Assembly (NCBI GenBank): GCA_017416345.1
Contig: JAFQCR010000004.1
Location: forward strand, 145,475 to 209,474
Source of the DNA: Clostridia bacterium
GTDB taxonomy: Bacteria > Bacillota > Clostridia > Oscillospirales > Acutalibacteraceae
Direction of reading: 5' to 3'
DNA: 64,000 nt
The notes under the pieces are model-generated. The model was not told where the DNA came from. It did no database searches and saw only the letters and a list, made by a program, of their open reading frames with translations. Position 1 is the first letter of the stretch, and each line of letters starts with the position of its first letter. Shown in pieces: positions 8,928 through 17,219 of this stretch. The translations under genes were made by a program, and so were the position numbers.

Positions 8928-9767
8928 ATGATATCTGTTTTTGACGGACGATACCGTGATCTTACAAATTTCACATCGGATGAATATCTGCATATCAACA
9001 GCTGCGGTATAAGCTATATGAGATATACCGAAAAGCCCCGAACTACAAAGTTTTACCGCCCCGACGGCCGTGTGGACTACCATTTTTTGCTGGTTACAAG
9101 CGGCAGTCTTATCGCCGAAATAGATGGCAAGGAATATCATCTGAAGGTGGGTGACGGACTGTTTTACCGCCCGAACGACACCCAATGCTATACCGTTTCG
9201 GTTGATGAAAACCAACCTTATGAGGAGCATTTGTATGTTCATTTTTGCGGAACGGTTGCCGACGAGGTTTTGAAAAAAGCGGGTTTTGAACACTCTGCGG
9301 CGATTTTCAACACCACAGGCGAAGTCAAACGCATTTTTGAGGCACTTATCAGGTGTTACCGACGTGGCGATGAAATGACCGCTATAGGCAATCTCCTGCG
9401 GTTGATTGCCCTTTTATCACCCCGAACCAAATCACATCAAAACATTGGTGCAAGGCTTATTCTTGCCGAGGCCGAGTTTATCAGCTCGCATTATTCGGAG
9501 GAGATAGATCTGAATGCCTGCGCCGAGCGTTGCGGCTTCAGCCGAAGCCGTTTTACCCACCTTTTTACCGAAATTCTGGGCGTTTCACCCTACCGATACC
9601 AGCAAAAATTTCGCTTGGAGCAGGCGTGTGAGCTGCTCTGCTCGTCAACGCTCCCTATTTCCGAGGTTGCTGAAAGTGTAGGCTTTGAGGATGCGCTTTA
9701 TTTCAGCCGACTTTTCAAAAAACGCTTCGGCGTTACGCCGTCGGAATACCGTTCGGGCAAGAAGTAA
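8928..9767 (+). CDS. AraC family transcriptional regulator, likely activator of melA
   Basis: DNA-binding regulator of 279 aa. The N-terminal half (about 1-160) is a cupin-like sugar-sensing domain with typical strands (GSLIAEIDGKEYHLKVGDGLFYRP). The C-terminal about 100 aa hold two helix-turn-helix motifs: DLNACAERCGFSRSRFTHLF and a second one with VAESVGFEDALYFSRLFKK, ending in the family signature GVTPSEYR. Start ATG has a strong AAAGGAGGTG site. It is transcribed divergently from the GH4 gene over 155 bp that contain AraC-style direct repeats. It probably responds to a galactoside. Confidence 0.9.
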   Translation: MISVFDGRYRDLTNFTSDEYLHINSCGISYMRYTEKPRTTKFYRPDGRVDYHFLLVTSGSLIAEIDGKEYHLKVGDGLFYRPNDTQCYTVSVDENQPYEEHLYVHFCGTVADEVLKKAGFEHSAAIFNTTGEVKRIFEALIRCYRRGDEMTAIGNLLRLIALLSPRTKSHQNIGARLILAEAEFISSHYSEEIDLNACAERCGFSRSRFTHLFTEILGVSPYRYQQKFRLEQACELLCSSTLPISEVAESVGFEDALYFSRLFKKRFGVTPSEYRSGKK

Positions 9768-9822
9768 GACAAAGAATTACTGAAAAAGGACATAATGAAA
9801 ATAATGATGTCCTTATGGTTGA

Positions 9823-9851
9823 TTGAAGCTGGCATTATATAATGATATAAT
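9823..9851 (+). promoter_or_regulatory. promoter of the sialic-acid-type operon
   Basis: TTGAAG (9823-9828), 17-bp spacer, TATAAT (9846-9851), 29 nt before the first start codon. Confidence 0.65.
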
Positions 9852-9880
9852 AATGTTACCAAACCCAATGAGGTGAGATA

Positions 9881-10984
9881 ATGAACATCGAAAAGATCGG
9901 AGAACCTAAAGTTATAATAAGCAATTCCGACAGCTATCACAATTATTTTGCTTGGCCTACCGTGGCTCGGCTTCAAAACGGCAAGATAGCCGTTGTGGCA
10001 TCGGGCTTCAGACTAAAGCACGTGTGCCCGTTCGGCAAGGCGGTTATTTCTTATTCCGAAAACGAGGGCGAGACCTATACCGCACCTGCGCCCATAATCG
10101 ACACACCGCTTGATGACCGTGACGCAGGTATTCTTGCGTTCGGTGAAAGCAACGTGCTTGTGACCTCGTTCAATAACAAGGTCGAGTTTCAGATGAGCGA
10201 AAAGGACAACGTCAAATACGGCGGCGATGCTCACGGCTATAAAGAAGCATACCTTAACAGCGTTGACAAGACGGCCGAAGAAAAATATCTCGGCGCTGTG
10301 TTTAAAATCAGCAACGACTGCGGTGTGACCTTTGGCCCCATACACAAAAGCCCCGTGACCTCACCGCACGGCCCTTTAAAGACCCGTGACGGACGTGTCA
10401 TTTGGGTCGGCACCAACTTTTCAGACCGCAGTAAGGGTGTTGAGGCTCACGAGATAAAGCCCGACGGCAGTACGGAGTATTTAGGCTCGGTGCCTAACTG
10501 CGTTTTTGACGACAAATGGGTAATGTCCTGCGAGCCGTATGCAATTGAACTTCCGGACGGCACACTTTTGTGTCAGATCCGTGTCGGACGTTACGGTGCC
10601 GATATGGTGCTTACGACCTATCAATCGGTGTCAAATGACGGCGGTAAAACGTGGTCAACCCCCGAGCGTTTGCTTTCCAAAAACGGCGGCGCAACGGCAC
10701 ATATCATCCGTCATTCCTCGGGAGTGCTGATAAGCGCCTACGAAAAGCGCCGTGACCCCGATGATGAAAGCACACCTTACGGTATAAAGATAATGTTAAG
10801 CTATGACAACGGCAAAACGTGGGACACCGAAAATTGGCTTTATTCCACCTTTGTTTCGACCGACCTTGGCTATCCTGCCACGGTCGAGTTAAAGGACGGA
10901 AGCCTTTTGACCGTTTTTTATGCACACGAAACCGCCGACGGCCCTGCGGTCATCTGGCAACAGAAATGGAGACTTATAAAATGA
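9881..10984 (+). CDS. sialidase-superfamily (BNR/Asp-box) protein, non-secreted
   Basis: Six-bladed beta-propeller protein of the sialidase superfamily (367 aa). Asp-box-like repeats are SENEGETYTAP, SNDCGVTFGP, SNDGGKTWSTP and SYDNGKTWDTE, spaced along the chain. It is the first gene of an operon with N-acetylneuraminate lyase, and their ends overlap as ATGA, so a role in sialic-acid or related acid-sugar release is likely. Two features are odd. There is no signal peptide, so it acts in the cytoplasm. The usual N-terminal Arg-Ile-Pro strand motif with its substrate-binding arginine is replaced by FAWPTVARL. It could act on imported sialo-oligosaccharides or have another activity. ATG has GAGGTGAG upstream. 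Confidence 0.8.
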   Translation: MNIEKIGEPKVIISNSDSYHNYFAWPTVARLQNGKIAVVASGFRLKHVCPFGKAVISYSENEGETYTAPAPIIDTPLDDRDAGILAFGESNVLVTSFNNKVEFQMSEKDNVKYGGDAHGYKEAYLNSVDKTAEEKYLGAVFKISNDCGVTFGPIHKSPVTSPHGPLKTRDGRVIWVGTNFSDRSKGVEAHEIKPDGSTEYLGSVPNCVFDDKWVMSCEPYAIELPDGTLLCQIRVGRYGADMVLTTYQSVSNDGGKTWSTPERLLSKNGGATAHIIRHSSGVLISAYEKRRDPDDESTPYGIKIMLSYDNGKTWDTENWLYSTFVSTDLGYPATVELKDGSLLTVFYAHETADGPAVIWQQKWRLIK

Positions 10985-11883
10985 TAAAGAAGTTTGAAGG
11001 CATTTTGCCTGCCCTTGTAACGCCGCTTGAAAACGACAACGTCACGGTCAAGAAGGATGCCGTAAAAGAACTGGTCGATATGCACCTTGATCAGGGTGCC
11101 AACGGCTTTTACATAATCGGCGGCACAGGGGAGAGCATTGTTTTAAACCGTGAACAGCGTGAAGCAATGTGCGAATACTGCGTTGAGGCGGTGGACGGCA
11201 GAAAACCTATCATCAACCATATTGCCGCCGTTAATATGCCCGAGGCTATCGAGCTTGCCAAGCACGCCGAAAAGGTGGGTTGTGACGCCATAGCGGCCAT
11301 TCCTCCCGTGTTCTTTAAATATTCTGAGGATGACCTTTTCAACTACTACAAAAAATTAGCCGACAGCGTTTCCATCCCTGTTATGATCTATTATCATCCT
11401 GCCGCACAAAGCAGTATGACGGCCGATCTGATAGCACGTATCTATGAGATCGACAACGTAACGGGTGTAAAATGGAGCTCCAACAACTACTATGAGATGA
11501 TGAAGCTCAAGGACAAGACCCACGGTGAGATGAACATCATCAACGGCCCCGACGAGTTGTTGGTTTCGGGTCTTGCGGCAGGTGCCGATGCAGGTATCGG
11601 CTCGACCTACAACATAATGCTGCCCGAGTTTGTCAAGATCTACAACTGCTACAAAAACGGCAATATGACCGAGGCTTTGGCCACACAGATCAAGGTCAAC
11701 CGTGTTATCGACCTTCTTATAAAGAATATGCTTATTCCGTCGGTGAAATATGCCGTAGGACTTATGGGAATCGACGTCGGCAATGCGACCTTCCCGATGA
11801 AGCAAAACGAGCTTGGTGCCAACACCGCCTTCGAGCAGGCGCTTTATGACCTCGGCTGGACACCCGACGGAAGGGTCTTGTAA
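10981..11883 (+). CDS. nanA: N-acetylneuraminate lyase
   Basis: Class I aldolase of the DHDPS/NAL family (300 aa) that splits N-acetylneuraminate into N-acetylmannosamine and pyruvate. Seen: the pyruvate-carboxylate loop IIGGTGES, the catalytic Tyr in MIYYHP, the Schiff-base Lys in GVKWSS, and GADAGIGSTYNIM followed by VNRVIDLLIK. The last two match E. coli NanA more closely than DapA. ATG 10981 overlaps the upstream stop (ATGA); a longer frame reaching into the upstream gene is not credible. ManNAc kinase and epimerase genes are not in this window. Part of the four-gene operon. Confidence 0.88.
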   Translation: MIKKFEGILPALVTPLENDNVTVKKDAVKELVDMHLDQGANGFYIIGGTGESIVLNREQREAMCEYCVEAVDGRKPIINHIAAVNMPEAIELAKHAEKVGCDAIAAIPPVFFKYSEDDLFNYYKKLADSVSIPVMIYYHPAAQSSMTADLIARIYEIDNVTGVKWSSNNYYEMMKLKDKTHGEMNIINGPDELLVSGLAAGADAGIGSTYNIMLPEFVKIYNCYKNGNMTEALATQIKVNRVIDLLIKNMLIPSVKYAVGLMGIDVGNATFPMKQNELGANTAFEQALYDLGWTPDGRVL

Positions 11884-12414
11884 ATGGAAAAGACAGTTGC
11901 TCAAGTGTTGGGCATTTTGGTGGCGGTCATCTGCATCGTCAGCGCACAATTCAAGCACAAATGGCAGATGCTGTTGGGCAGTATGCTTGCCAACCTTTTG
12001 AACGGACTTTCGTTCTTCTTTTTGGGCGGTGCTTTAAGCGCCGCAATCCTTTGCTGGATAGCGGTGTTTCAAACCATCCTGTTTTCCTACAAGGCGTATC
12101 ACGACAAGCCTATAACGGTAATTGAGAAGATAATATTCCTTGTTGCCTTTGCGGCTGTGGGAATTTTTAACACCAAAACGTTTATTGATGTGTTGCCGGC
12201 GATAGGCGGCATACTGTTTGTGCTGGGAACCTTTTGCAAAAAGGAACAGCATATGCGTATGGTGAATGTGGCCAGCAACTGTGTGTGGATATCGTACGAG
12301 ATCATTGTGACATCAACCGCCATAATTGCACAGGTGCTGTCACTTTCGTCAAACGTTATAGCGCTGTACCGTTACAGAAAGAAACCCGATAATAATACTA
12401 AACCGGAAGGATAA
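11884..12414 (+). CDS. YgjV family inner-membrane protein
   Basis: Integral membrane protein of 176 aa with about five to six hydrophobic segments, starting on the base after the nanA stop codon. The pattern (VAQVLGILVAVICIVSAQ..., MLANLLNGLSFFFLGG, NCVWISYEIIV) matches the YgjV family of uncharacterised membrane proteins. I recall this family being grouped with PQ-loop/SWEET/PnuC-like folds, but that is from memory. Tight packing within a sialidase-NanA operon that has no other transporter makes uptake of a sugar or sugar acid a reasonable guess. A second YgjV gene lies at 56237-56797. Confidence 0.75.
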   Translation: MEKTVAQVLGILVAVICIVSAQFKHKWQMLLGSMLANLLNGLSFFFLGGALSAAILCWIAVFQTILFSYKAYHDKPITVIEKIIFLVAFAAVGIFNTKTFIDVLPAIGGILFVLGTFCKKEQHMRMVNVASNCVWISYEIIVTSTAIIAQVLSLSSNVIALYRYRKKPDNNTKPEG

Positions 12415-12419
12415 GAAAT

Positions 12420-14204
12420 ATGAAAAAACATTTAGCGTTTTTGCTTTGTGTTGTATTTGCGCTCGGTCTGTTTGCCGGCTGTGGCGGTGACGGTACCGCA
12501 TCGGGCACAGATTCGGACAAAACCGTGTCGGTCTCGGATGATATATTCTCAAAAGAGACCGTGACCTTTACCGAAAACGGCGGTTCAAAATACCGCATCG
12601 TCCGTCCTGATGCCGAGGCTACCAACGCAGGCGCACAGTATATCTTCAAGCAGTTGAAGAAGATCACCGGCTCAAACGTCCGCACCGTTTCCGATAAGGA
12701 AAACGGCACCGATATGTATGAGATAATCGTCGGCAACTGTGAACGTGAGGAGACACGTCTTGCTAAGGCCTATTTGGAGCAGAATGTGGCAGGTCGCTAC
12801 AACGACTTTATCGTATGCACCATTGGCAAAAAGATAGTGGTCTACGGACAGAGTATCGAAGCCAATACCGAGGCGGCCAAGTACTTGATCGAAAATTATG
12901 CCAAAAAGGGCACCGTTGAGGGTGGTATACTTTACACCCACGCCGAAACGGGTGACTTTGAAAGCATTACCGTAAACGGTGTTGAGGTCGGAAAGTTCGA
13001 GCTTGTACGTACCCACACCAATTTTTCTTATCTCACCGAGCTTGAGGTGCAAAAGCTGGTTGAAAGCGTGCTTTCAAAGACCGGCTTTAAGATGGATGTT
13101 CTGCACGACACCAAGACTGCCGACCGTCCTGCACAGTATGAGGTCATCATCGGTGACACCACCCGTGAGGGCGTTGAAAAGATAACCGATTACGATACCT
13201 ATAAGATAACCGTTAAGGGAACAAGGGTCTACATCAACGGCGGAAGCCCCCACGCCTTAGCCTTGGGTGTTTCTGAGTTTAACAAGATGCTCAAAGGTCA
13301 GCTTACCGATGCTTCGTCGGTGACGGGTTCTTACAAGGAGACCGTTAAGACCTATGATGCCGCAACCACCCTTAAAAAGACCTGGGGCGACGATTTTGAC
13401 GGTGACAGCCTTGACACCAAGATCTGGCTACAGCCTGCTGATATGTCGGAGCAGGGCTTGAACGGCAAGACCGCCATCCGTTCCACCGACCCCAATGACG
13501 TATACGTAAAGGACGGCAAATTCCATATTTGCGCCCGCCAGGATGACAATTATTACTACGGCGGCTATATCACGACCAAGGAGCATCTCAACTATAAGTA
13601 CGGCTATGCCGAGATAAGTGCCAAGATACCTCACGGTGTCGGATTCTGGACAGCCTTCTGGACGGCCACGACCGACTTTGCAAGCTCTATGGATCCCAAG
13701 TCTCCGTTGCTGCTCCGCCCCGAGGTCGATATTATGGAATGCTTCGGCAACTCGGTGTCATATGCCGCCAATATGCACCGTTGGCCCTCACGTGAGGGCT
13801 CGGCCTCAGGCTACAAGCACACATCTCTTGACACAAGTCCGTCGATCATCAATGATAAGAAGTTCACGGTTGCGGACGAGGGTGCTGTGCTGGGTCATGA
13901 TTTCCACACCTACGGCTTGTGGTGGGATACCGAAAAGATGGAATTTACCTGCGACGGTGAGGTATTCTTCACCGAGTTCATCAACGATGACGAGGGCGAC
14001 ATCGAATGCTTCAACCACTCGATGTATCTCATCCTCAGCGTGTCGGTCGGCGGTGCAAACGATACTGCCGGCACCATAACCGACAATCCTGATGATTGGG
14101 CAAACACCAATAAGTTTATTGTTGACTATCTTAACATCTATCAGTACGACGACGGCCTTTCGCAGTTGACCTATTCCGAACTGCCCATCCCTGCACCGTA
14201 CTAA
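12420..14204 (+). CDS. GH16 lipoprotein with duplicated N-terminal domain
   Basis: Surface glycoside hydrolase of 594 aa. The N-terminus is a lipoprotein signal with lipobox FAGC (Cys 21). Residues about 45-165 and 190-310 look like two copies of an alpha/beta domain of the kind found at the N-terminus of GH20/GH67 enzymes (IIVGNCEREETR and VIIGDTTREGVEK; VVYGQSIEANTEAAKYL and VYINGGSPHALALGVSEF). Residues about 325-590 form a GH16 jelly roll with catalytic motif EVDIME (two glutamates and the aspartate intact) plus TYGLWWD. GH16 enzymes cleave beta-1,3/1,4-glucans, galactans or mucin-type polylactosamine. The last target would suit a sialic-acid operon, but this is inference. It starts 5 nt after the YgjV stop. 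Confidence 0.85.
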   Translation: MKKHLAFLLCVVFALGLFAGCGGDGTASGTDSDKTVSVSDDIFSKETVTFTENGGSKYRIVRPDAEATNAGAQYIFKQLKKITGSNVRTVSDKENGTDMYEIIVGNCEREETRLAKAYLEQNVAGRYNDFIVCTIGKKIVVYGQSIEANTEAAKYLIENYAKKGTVEGGILYTHAETGDFESITVNGVEVGKFELVRTHTNFSYLTELEVQKLVESVLSKTGFKMDVLHDTKTADRPAQYEVIIGDTTREGVEKITDYDTYKITVKGTRVYINGGSPHALALGVSEFNKMLKGQLTDASSVTGSYKETVKTYDAATTLKKTWGDDFDGDSLDTKIWLQPADMSEQGLNGKTAIRSTDPNDVYVKDGKFHICARQDDNYYYGGYITTKEHLNYKYGYAEISAKIPHGVGFWTAFWTATTDFASSMDPKSPLLLRPEVDIMECFGNSVSYAANMHRWPSREGSASGYKHTSLDTSPSIINDKKFTVADEGAVLGHDFHTYGLWWDTEKMEFTCDGEVFFTEFINDDEGDIECFNHSMYLILSVSVGGANDTAGTITDNPDDWANTNKFIVDYLNIYQYDDGLSQLTYSELPIPAPY

Positions 14205-14219
14205 ACCTACAAAAAGCCA

Positions 14220-14251
14220 AAAGCCTTGTGATCAATTCACAAGGCTTTTTG
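14220..14251 (+). terminator. terminator of the nanA-GH16 operon
   Basis: An 11-12-bp stem AAGCCTTGTGA (14221-14231 with 14237-14247) with loop TCAAT is followed by TTT. Confidence 0.85.
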
Positions 14252-14289
14252 TGATATTGGCATTTTGCGGCTTAAGACCATGCGGGCGG

Positions 14290-14346
14290 CCAATGGCCAC
14301 CCCTACGAAAAGGTTGGCGTTTTGTAGGGTCGCTTCACGAAGCGGC
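14290..14346. repeat. palindromic intergenic repeat, dispersed family
   Basis: Contains the flank CCCCTAC and the unit GTAGGGTCGCTTCACGAAGC, an inverted repeat of the dispersed GTAGGGG...CCC type found in most larger intergenic gaps here. Confidence 0.6.
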
Positions 14347-14425
14347 CGTTGAGACAAATATAATTTGTGGTCGAAAATACACGCGTTCACTACATCTTGT
14401 GGGGCAAAAAATTGTTTAAATTTTC

Positions 14426-14483
14426 CGAACAAATGTTCTTTACTTTTGCGAAAAATTGCGTTATAATACAGAACAGATGTTCG
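14426..14483 (+). promoter_or_regulatory. SOS promoter: two LexA boxes around the dinB promoter
   Basis: CGAACAAATGTTCT (14426-14439) and AGAACAGATGTTCG (14470-14483) both fit the Gram-positive LexA/DinR box CGAAC-N4-GTTCG. Between them is a promoter: TTTACT (14439-14444), 17 bp, TATAAT (14462-14467). One box touches the -35 and the other covers the start region, so LexA would block both. Confidence 0.88.
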
Positions 14484-14525
14484 ATTTTTAACGTAAAAAT
14501 TTGCTCTCAAAGGTGGGTGAACGGC

Positions 14526-15764
14526 TTGGTTCGGGAGATCTTGCATTGCGACCTCAACAATTTTTATGCCACGGTGGCCTGCCGTGATGACCCTTCTTTA
14601 AGGGGCAAGGCGGTGGCGGTCGGCGGCAGTAAAGAAGAGCGCCACGGTATAATTTTGGCCAAAAACGAGATCGCCAAGCAGTTTGGTGTGTCAACGGGGG
14701 AGGCCATCTGGCAGGCACAGCAAAAGTGTCCGTCCTTGATAGTCGTTCCGCCCGATTTCAAGCGTTACACCTATTTTTCACAGCAGGTCAGAAGGATATA
14801 CGAGCGCTACACCGACCTTGTTGAGCCGTTTGGTATCGACGAATGCTGGCTGGATGTTACGGGTAGCCGTCGGCTTTTCGGTGATGGGGTCACCATTGCC
14901 GACCGCATCCGCCAAGAGATAACCGCCGAGCAGGGGCTCACGGCCTCGGTCGGGGTCAGCTTCAACAAAATTTTTGCAAAATTAGGCTCCGACCTCAAAA
15001 AGCCCAACGCCACCAACGTTATTCCGTACGACCGTTTTCGTGAGATAGTCTGGCCTTTAGAGGTAAACCGCCTCTTGGGTGTCGGCCCTGCAACCGAGCG
15101 CAAGCTGCACTCCCTGGCCATTTTCACGGTGGGCGATCTTGCCAACGCCGACTTTGAGGCGGTGCGGTTGCGTCTCGGTAAAAACGGTGAGCTTTTGCAC
15201 CGCTTTGCTAACGGTGAGGAAAATTCCGCCGTTCTAAAAACCGATTTCAAATACCGTCCGCAGAGCATCGGCCGCTCGGTGACCTGCCCAAAAGACCTTC
15301 TGAATTTTGACGAGGTCTACCGTGTGTTTCTCCGTCTTTCGGAGGAGGTCGCACGGGAACTGCGCCGTGAGGATATGGAGGCGCATTCCATCGCCGTCCA
15401 CATAAGGGACAACCGCCTTCAGGTGCGTGAGTTTATGACGGGGGTCGATTTCCCTGTGCAATCAGCCAAGGTGCTGGCCGACGAGGGCATAAAGCTGCTC
15501 AAACGCAGCTACGGGTTTGAGTATCCGTTACGGTCGGTCGGCATCAGGGCGATAAATTTAAGGGACTACAGTCCTGAATTTCAGCTTTCCTTTTTTGATG
15601 ACCGAATGAGGCTGATAAAGCAGGATATGCTGGAGCGAAGTATGGACAAGGTGCGTGACCGCTACGGTGACGGGGCGGTGGTAAGAGCATCATTGCTGAA
15701 CGATTTTAAAGCCTTCCGTGACCAGTCACCGTCCACCTTGGGGCGCACAAGGCTGTCGCTGTGA
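14526..15764 (+). CDS. dinB: DNA polymerase IV (Y-family translesion polymerase)
   Basis: Error-prone lesion-bypass polymerase (412 aa). Seen: palm motif LHCDLNNFYATV with metal Asp, the FGIDECWLDVTG second catalytic motif (DE), ASVGVSFNKIFAKLGSDLKKP, a helix-hairpin-helix region (LLGVGPATERKLHSLAI), a little-finger domain, and QLSFF near the C-terminus as a likely beta-clamp binding motif. I chose TTG 14526 as start because AGGTGGG lies 8 nt upstream and the protein then begins MVREILHCD; GTG 14517 is the alternative. Its promoter carries two LexA boxes, so it is SOS-induced. Transcribed alone. Confidence 0.92.
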   Translation: MVREILHCDLNNFYATVACRDDPSLRGKAVAVGGSKEERHGIILAKNEIAKQFGVSTGEAIWQAQQKCPSLIVVPPDFKRYTYFSQQVRRIYERYTDLVEPFGIDECWLDVTGSRRLFGDGVTIADRIRQEITAEQGLTASVGVSFNKIFAKLGSDLKKPNATNVIPYDRFREIVWPLEVNRLLGVGPATERKLHSLAIFTVGDLANADFEAVRLRLGKNGELLHRFANGEENSAVLKTDFKYRPQSIGRSVTCPKDLLNFDEVYRVFLRLSEEVARELRREDMEAHSIAVHIRDNRLQVREFMTGVDFPVQSAKVLADEGIKLLKRSYGFEYPLRSVGIRAINLRDYSPEFQLSFFDDRMRLIKQDMLERSMDKVRDRYGDGAVVRASLLNDFKAFRDQSPSTLGRTRLSL

Positions 15765-15804
15765 ATACAAAAAGAGATCGTCTCATTAAGAATATAAACC
15801 GCAT

Positions 15805-16100
15805 AAATATCCAACGCGATCGTAGGGGCTTTACTGTTCGCCCACCATAAGCCGGCTTTGCGGAGGGGATAAATCCAATCTCTACAAAAGATCAGTTTTC
15901 TGCATCGTAGGGGAAGGCCTCTGTGCCTTCCCGAAGGGTTTACAAGGACTTTCGGGAGCACACATAGGTGCTCCCCTACAAAATGATTCGAAGTGCCGGT
16001 GTAGGGCAGGGATTTATCCCTGCCGCAGTAAGAAGGCTTGCGGAATCCCTCCGTCTTTTTGCTTCGCAAAAATCCACCTCCCTTTAGACAAGGGAGGCCG
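15805..16100. repeat. cluster of dispersed palindromic repeats
   Basis: This gene-free gap holds several hairpin units back to back: GTAGGGGCTTTACTGTTCGCCC, GTAGGGGAAGGCCTCTGTGC with its inverted half, a unit ending GGTGCTCCCCTAC, GTAGGGCAGGGATTTATCCC (16002 onward) and CCTCCCTTTAGACAAGGGAGG (16078-16098). They match units in other gaps of this window. No gene is supported here. Confidence 0.75.
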
Positions 16101-16132
16101 AAGCAAATTACCTACGATCAGCCATGAGCCTC

Positions 16133-16193
16133 AAAGCATAAACCAACAACCGTCCTTCGAAAGCTCCGAAGGACGGTTGTTGGTTTATGCTTT
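16133..16193. repeat. 27-bp perfect inverted repeat (long hairpin)
   Basis: Arms 16133-16159 and 16167-16193 are exact reverse complements (27 bp) around a 7-nt loop AAAGCTC. It lies 23 bp past the thiT stop. It may act as the thiT terminator, but the T-tract is poor on the minus strand (GCTTTGAGG); on the plus strand it runs into TTTATTTATATTTT. Confidence 0.75.
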
Positions 16194-16216
16194 ATTTATA
16201 TTTTAAAAGTGCGTTA

Positions 16217-16894
16217 TCAGAGGGTGTTCTGCGATTTGCCTACAACAAACGGGATCTTACCGACTATGTATGCTCCTATTGCAGTCAGGATTATTTCGGG
16301 GATCATATAAAGGCCGTTGTAGATGACCGAATAGAAGGTAGCAAGTCCGAAGCCCGAGTACTCGGCAAGTACAGAGGCGCCAAAATCGCCGCCCATAACA
16401 TCGGTAAACCACCACTCGGCCCAGGAACCGAAGAAAATGGCACCCGAAAGGATGTGGCAAAGATATCTTACCGATAGCGCTACGATCGAGCCAAGGCAAA
16501 GGGCAGTCGATGCATTAGCCTTCTTGCGGAACAGTCCGCCGAGACACATAGCAGTATATGCAAGTATGTAGTCCACAAAACAGATGATAATAGCCTTCCA
16601 CCAGATCTGCTGGTCGTCACCGGGTAAAAAGAAAGCGCTTACGGTGCTGAAGCCAAAAAGCATCTGTAATACGGAATAGATGAACGCCGAGCCAAGACCC
16701 CATACCATACCGTAGCGGTATGCGATAATAACCATCGGGAGCATACTGAGGATGGTGATGCCGCCTCCTTGGGGAAGCTGGAACGGCTGGAACAAAGACA
16801 ATACACTGGCAAGTGCTATAAATATGGCACTGAATACCAGGCGTTCAATGTTCTTCTTTTTGGTTGTGGGTTGAGGTGTTGTGTTTTCTGTCAT
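16217..16894 (-). CDS. thiT: thiamine ECF transporter substrate-binding component ThiT
   Basis: Membrane S-component (225 aa, about six helices) that captures thiamine for an energy-coupling-factor importer; the shared EcfA/EcfT parts are not in this window. Matches to ThiT: QLPQGGGITILSMLPMVIIAYRYG, where family members have GGSITL-SMLP, and the C-terminal VIYNGLYMIPEIILT, part of the thiamine pocket. The first about 15 residues are a polar Lys/Thr-rich tail. ATG 16894 has AAAGGAG upstream. A TPP riboswitch with its own terminator precedes it, which fixes both substrate and control: expression falls when thiamine pyrophosphate is plentiful. Confidence 0.93.
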   Translation of the reverse strand: MTENTTPQPTTKKKNIERLVFSAIFIALASVLSLFQPFQLPQGGGITILSMLPMVIIAYRYGMVWGLGSAFIYSVLQMLFGFSTVSAFFLPGDDQQIWWKAIIICFVDYILAYTAMCLGGLFRKKANASTALCLGSIVALSVRYLCHILSGAIFFGSWAEWWFTDVMGGDFGASVLAEYSGFGLATFYSVIYNGLYMIPEIILTAIGAYIVGKIPFVVGKSQNTL

Positions 16895-16960
16895 TTTTTA
16901 CTCCTTTTCTTTCAGCGGCATTCGGTGCCGCACCGTTAATGCAAAATCTCGCAGAAAAGG

Positions 16961-16996
16961 AAAAATAAAAAGCTCATCAAGTTTCCCTGATGAGCT
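16961..16996 (-). terminator. riboswitch-controlled terminator before thiT
   Basis: Read on the minus strand, stem AGCTCATCA/TGATGAGCT (arms 16988-16996 and 16971-16979) is followed by TTTTATTTTT. It lies between the TPP aptamer and the thiT ribosome site, as expected for a transcription-terminating expression platform. Confidence 0.85.
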
Positions 16997-17017
16997 GAAA
17001 ATTCTAACTTCCGAAAA

Positions 17018-17108
17018 AATTCCTACGTCGGCATTACCCGCATCAGGTATAACGGTCAGGACGAAACACGTCCAATCTCAGCCGGGTCGATTCCCAGCAC
17101 CCTTTTCT
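17018..17108 (-). ncRNA. TPP riboswitch (thi box)
   Basis: On the minus strand the conserved parts appear in order: GGGTGCTGGG, CTGAGATTGGACG, a variable P3 hairpin, GACCGTTATACCTGATGCGG, then GGTAATGCCGACGTAGGAA. CTGAGA, ACCTGAT and the GGTAATNCC-GNNGTAGGGA block are diagnostic for the thiamine-pyrophosphate aptamer. Confidence 0.95.
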
Positions 17109-17123
17109 GTTCAATTTGCAATT

Positions 17124-17151
17124 ATTATAACACAAAACGGCGATTTGTCAA
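17124..17151 (-). promoter_or_regulatory. promoter of the thiT transcript
   Basis: Minus strand TTGACA (17146-17151) and TATAAT (17124-17129), 16-bp spacer, just upstream of the TPP aptamer. Confidence 0.8.
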
Positions 17152-17219
17152 TATGCGCTATTGCAATTTTTCTAAAAATATTATAAACTGTAAACAGAAG
17201 AGTCAAATGGAGGGATATT

